13,673 nucleotides of DNA from the NCBI GenBank assembly GCA_044356825.1, contig JBIKVM010000061.1:1-13673 (forward strand). Reading direction: 5' to 3'. This stretch comes from JAUREX01 sp044356825 (GTDB taxonomy: Bacteria; Pseudomonadota; Alphaproteobacteria; Rhodobacterales; Rhodobacteraceae). The position numbers were made by a program, and so were the translations under genes. Below, one piece after another: positions 12,633 through 13,673 of the stretch (the stretch's first letter is position 1; every line of letters begins with the position of its first letter). The notes below the pieces were generated by a model. The model did no database searches. It was not told the origin of the DNA and saw only the letters and a program-made list of their open reading frames with translations.

Positions 12633-13114
12633 GCATGGCCGACCTCAGATCCCTCGATTCGCTCAAGGCCTCGGTCGCCGCCGCCGAGGCGCCCGCCGCC
12701 GTGCCCCGCACGCCCGTGCGCGACGCGCTCGGCCGCTCCTACGCCACCGGCAAGCGCAAGGACGCGGTCGCCCGCGTCTGGATCAAGCCCGGCTCGGGCC
12801 GCGTCACGGTCAACGGCAAGGAAATGGCCGCCTATTTCGCCCGGCCCGTGCTGCAGATGATCCTGCGCCAGCCCTTCCAGATCGCGGGCGTGGACGGCCA
12901 GTTCGACGTCATGGCGACGGTCGAGGGTGGCGGCCTCTCGGGCCAGGCCGGCGCGCTCAAGCACGGCATCTCGAAGGCGCTGCAACTCTACGAACCGGCG
13001 CTGCGCGCCCCCCTCAAGGCCGCGGGCTTCCTCACCCGCGACAGCCGGACGGTCGAGCGCAAGAAATACGGCCGCCGCAAGGCCCGCCGGAGCTTCCAGT
13101 TCTCCAAGCGTTAA
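12629..13114 (+). CDS. rpsI: 30S ribosomal protein S9
   Basis: This 161-residue protein has an N-terminal extension of about 35 residues that is common in alphaproteobacteria (E. coli S9 has 130). The core has GRSYATGKRKDAVARVWIKPG (33-53), the VEGGGLSGQAGALKHGISKAL block and the C-terminal RRKARRSFQFSKR. The tail reaches the tRNA in the ribosomal P site and is intact. Two starts are possible: ATG at 12629 overlapping the rplM stop, or ATG at 12635, which has the better distance to GGAG. The end matters because the AT-rich mobile element begins right behind the stop codon. Confidence 0.98.
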   Translation: MSMADLRSLDSLKASVAAAEAPAAVPRTPVRDALGRSYATGKRKDAVARVWIKPGSGRVTVNGKEMAAYFARPVLQMILRQPFQIAGVDGQFDVMATVEGGGLSGQAGALKHGISKALQLYEPALRAPLKAAGFLTRDSRTVERKKYGRRKARRSFQFSKR

Positions 13115-13125
13115 TCTGGAACGTT

Positions 13126-13168
13126 CAGTTAATTACTGTAAGTACTTGAAAAAGCGCAGTTGTTACTG
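13126..13168. repeat. Paired CAGTT(A/G)-TTACTG motifs behind rpsI
   Basis: CAGTTAATTACTG (13126-13138) and CAGTTGTTACTG (13157-13168) are near copies, each with CAGT/ACTG arms. The second forms the upper stem and loop of the terminator. A second pair of direct repeats, TTGCACAC at 13200-13207 and 13251-13258, lies before the integrase. Such repeats may be integrase or excisionase arm sites. Confidence 0.35.
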
Positions 13169-13181
13169 CGCTTTTTCTTTT
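13149..13181 (+). terminator. Rho-independent terminator of rplM-rpsI
   Basis: AAAAAGCGCAGT and ACTGCGCTTTTT form a perfect 12-pair stem with a TGTT loop, followed by CTTTT. It stands 34 bases after the rpsI stop. The stem has A/T runs on both sides, so it may stop transcription in both directions. It lies within the AT-richer segment and may belong to the mobile element rather than to the host operon. Confidence 0.9.
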
Positions 13182-13287
13182 GGGCGCAGCGTACAAAAGT
13201 TGCACACCATAGCTTGAGCTAGACAGAAACACGCTGCGAAATTACACTTCTTGCACACGTTTTGTGGTGGTGCAGGAGACTGTGGCT

Positions 13288-13673
13288 ATGGGCGACGGGT
13301 ACTTGAACAAGGTGGAGCTGAAAGACGGGCAAATTTTGCTTTACCATCGTACTGCCAACAGCAAGCGTCCAATCTATCACATGCGCATACATGTACGTGG
13401 TATGCAGGATCAGTACGGCAGAAAAATAACGTATTGGAAATCGACAACTAACGAGAGCGACCTGGAAGAAGCGAAGCGAGTTGCTTTGGACAAGTTTGAC
13501 GAGCTGCGCTTGCTAGCAAAAGATAAGCGAGCAGTTAAAGAAATGAGTTTTGCAAGACTGTATGAAATTTGGTGGAAAGAAAAGCGACTTAAGCTGGAAG
13601 CAACATTTGCTGCTAAGGGCAGAACCGGACAGACTGAACGTGTTGGATGGTATGAAAAGCAAAGCAGGCGTTA
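13288..13673 (+). CDS. Tyrosine recombinase / phage integrase, N-terminal part (partial)
   Basis: The frame is open for 128 codons from the ATG and runs off the right edge. The protein starts MGDGYLNKVELKDGQILLYH. It continues with RPIYHMRIHVRG, the segment YWKSTTNESDLEEAKRVALD (about 49-68) and a basic helical stretch with FARLYEIWWKEKR. This is the pattern of the arm/core-binding N-terminus of phage-type site-specific integrases. The catalytic R-H-R-Y domain lies outside the window, so the class is inferred from the N-terminus. AGGAG lies nine bases before the ATG; a GTG two codons earlier is also possible. Codon use (AAA, TTG, CAA, ATA, GTT) and base composition differ sharply from all upstream genes, which indicates recent acquisition. 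Confidence 0.8.
   Translation, partial: MGDGYLNKVELKDGQILLYHRTANSKRPIYHMRIHVRGMQDQYGRKITYWKSTTNESDLEEAKRVALDKFDELRLLAKDKRAVKEMSFARLYEIWWKEKRLKLEATFAAKGRTGQTERVGWYEKQSRR

Noticed and set aside
1..13673. CRISPR arrays, insertion sequences, rRNA or tRNA genes
   Set aside because: No regularly spaced repeats, transposase motifs, terminal inverted repeats or RNA-gene landmarks were seen; the only mobile-element signal is the integrase start at the right edge.

Overview
The window looks like a chromosomal piece of a high-GC alphaproteobacterium, most probably of the Rhodobacteraceae type. The evidence is the GapR (DUF2312) gene, the rplM-rpsI pair with alphaproteobacterial protein lengths, an SseB-family protein, a kpsT/kpsE capsule-export pair, an FNR-type TTGAC-N4-GTCAA box and -10 elements built on CTAG. 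Genes are tightly packed and no gene-free stretch exceeds about 175 bases. The last ~550 bases are visibly AT-richer and carry the start of a tyrosine recombinase gene, so the window ends at the edge of an integrated element.

Layout. (1) 1-3636: a catabolic/uptake locus. On the minus strand, an FAH-family hydrolase, a Tat-type substrate-binding protein and the start of an ABC ATPase form one operon (2143 down to 1). A divergent GntR/FCD regulator (2264-2944) is followed tail-to-tail by a second FAH-family gene (2950-3636, minus). Two nearly identical 20-bp palindromes, one in front of gntR and one upstream of the second FAH gene, are the likely operators of this regulator and tie the locus into one regulon. 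(2) 3768-4223: a universal stress protein. (3) 4387-7549, minus: a sulfide/persulfide detoxification operon. It reads ETHE1/BLH-type metallo-hydrolase, two YeeE/YedE half-transporters and a DUF442 (TIGR01244) sulfurtransferase/phosphatase, followed closely by a class IV aminotransferase. (4) 7550-7701: a divergent control region with a TTCAAG-T-CTTGAA repeat and an FNR box. (5) 7702-8743: a DksA/TraR-like zinc-finger protein, a small two-helix membrane protein (minus) and gapR. (6) 8747-11129, minus: capsule-type export ATPase (kpsT) and its KpsE-like inner-membrane partner, with overlapping reading frames. (7) 11250-13114: an SseB-family protein, then rplM-rpsI. (8) 13115-13673: a strong terminator, an AT-rich spacer and a truncated integrase.

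How it fits together. The first locus appears to import and hydrolyse an unidentified organic acid, probably an acylpyruvate or a ring-cleavage-type product, under GntR/FCD control. The second converts or moves reduced sulfur and shares an upstream region with an oxygen-regulated DksA-like gene. The kpsT/kpsE pair is an export module without a permease in view. The integrase starts directly behind rpsI, which makes the 3' end of rpsI, or the few bases after it, the probable insertion point of a mobile element. All functional names rest on motif and family recognition by eye; no database search was possible.
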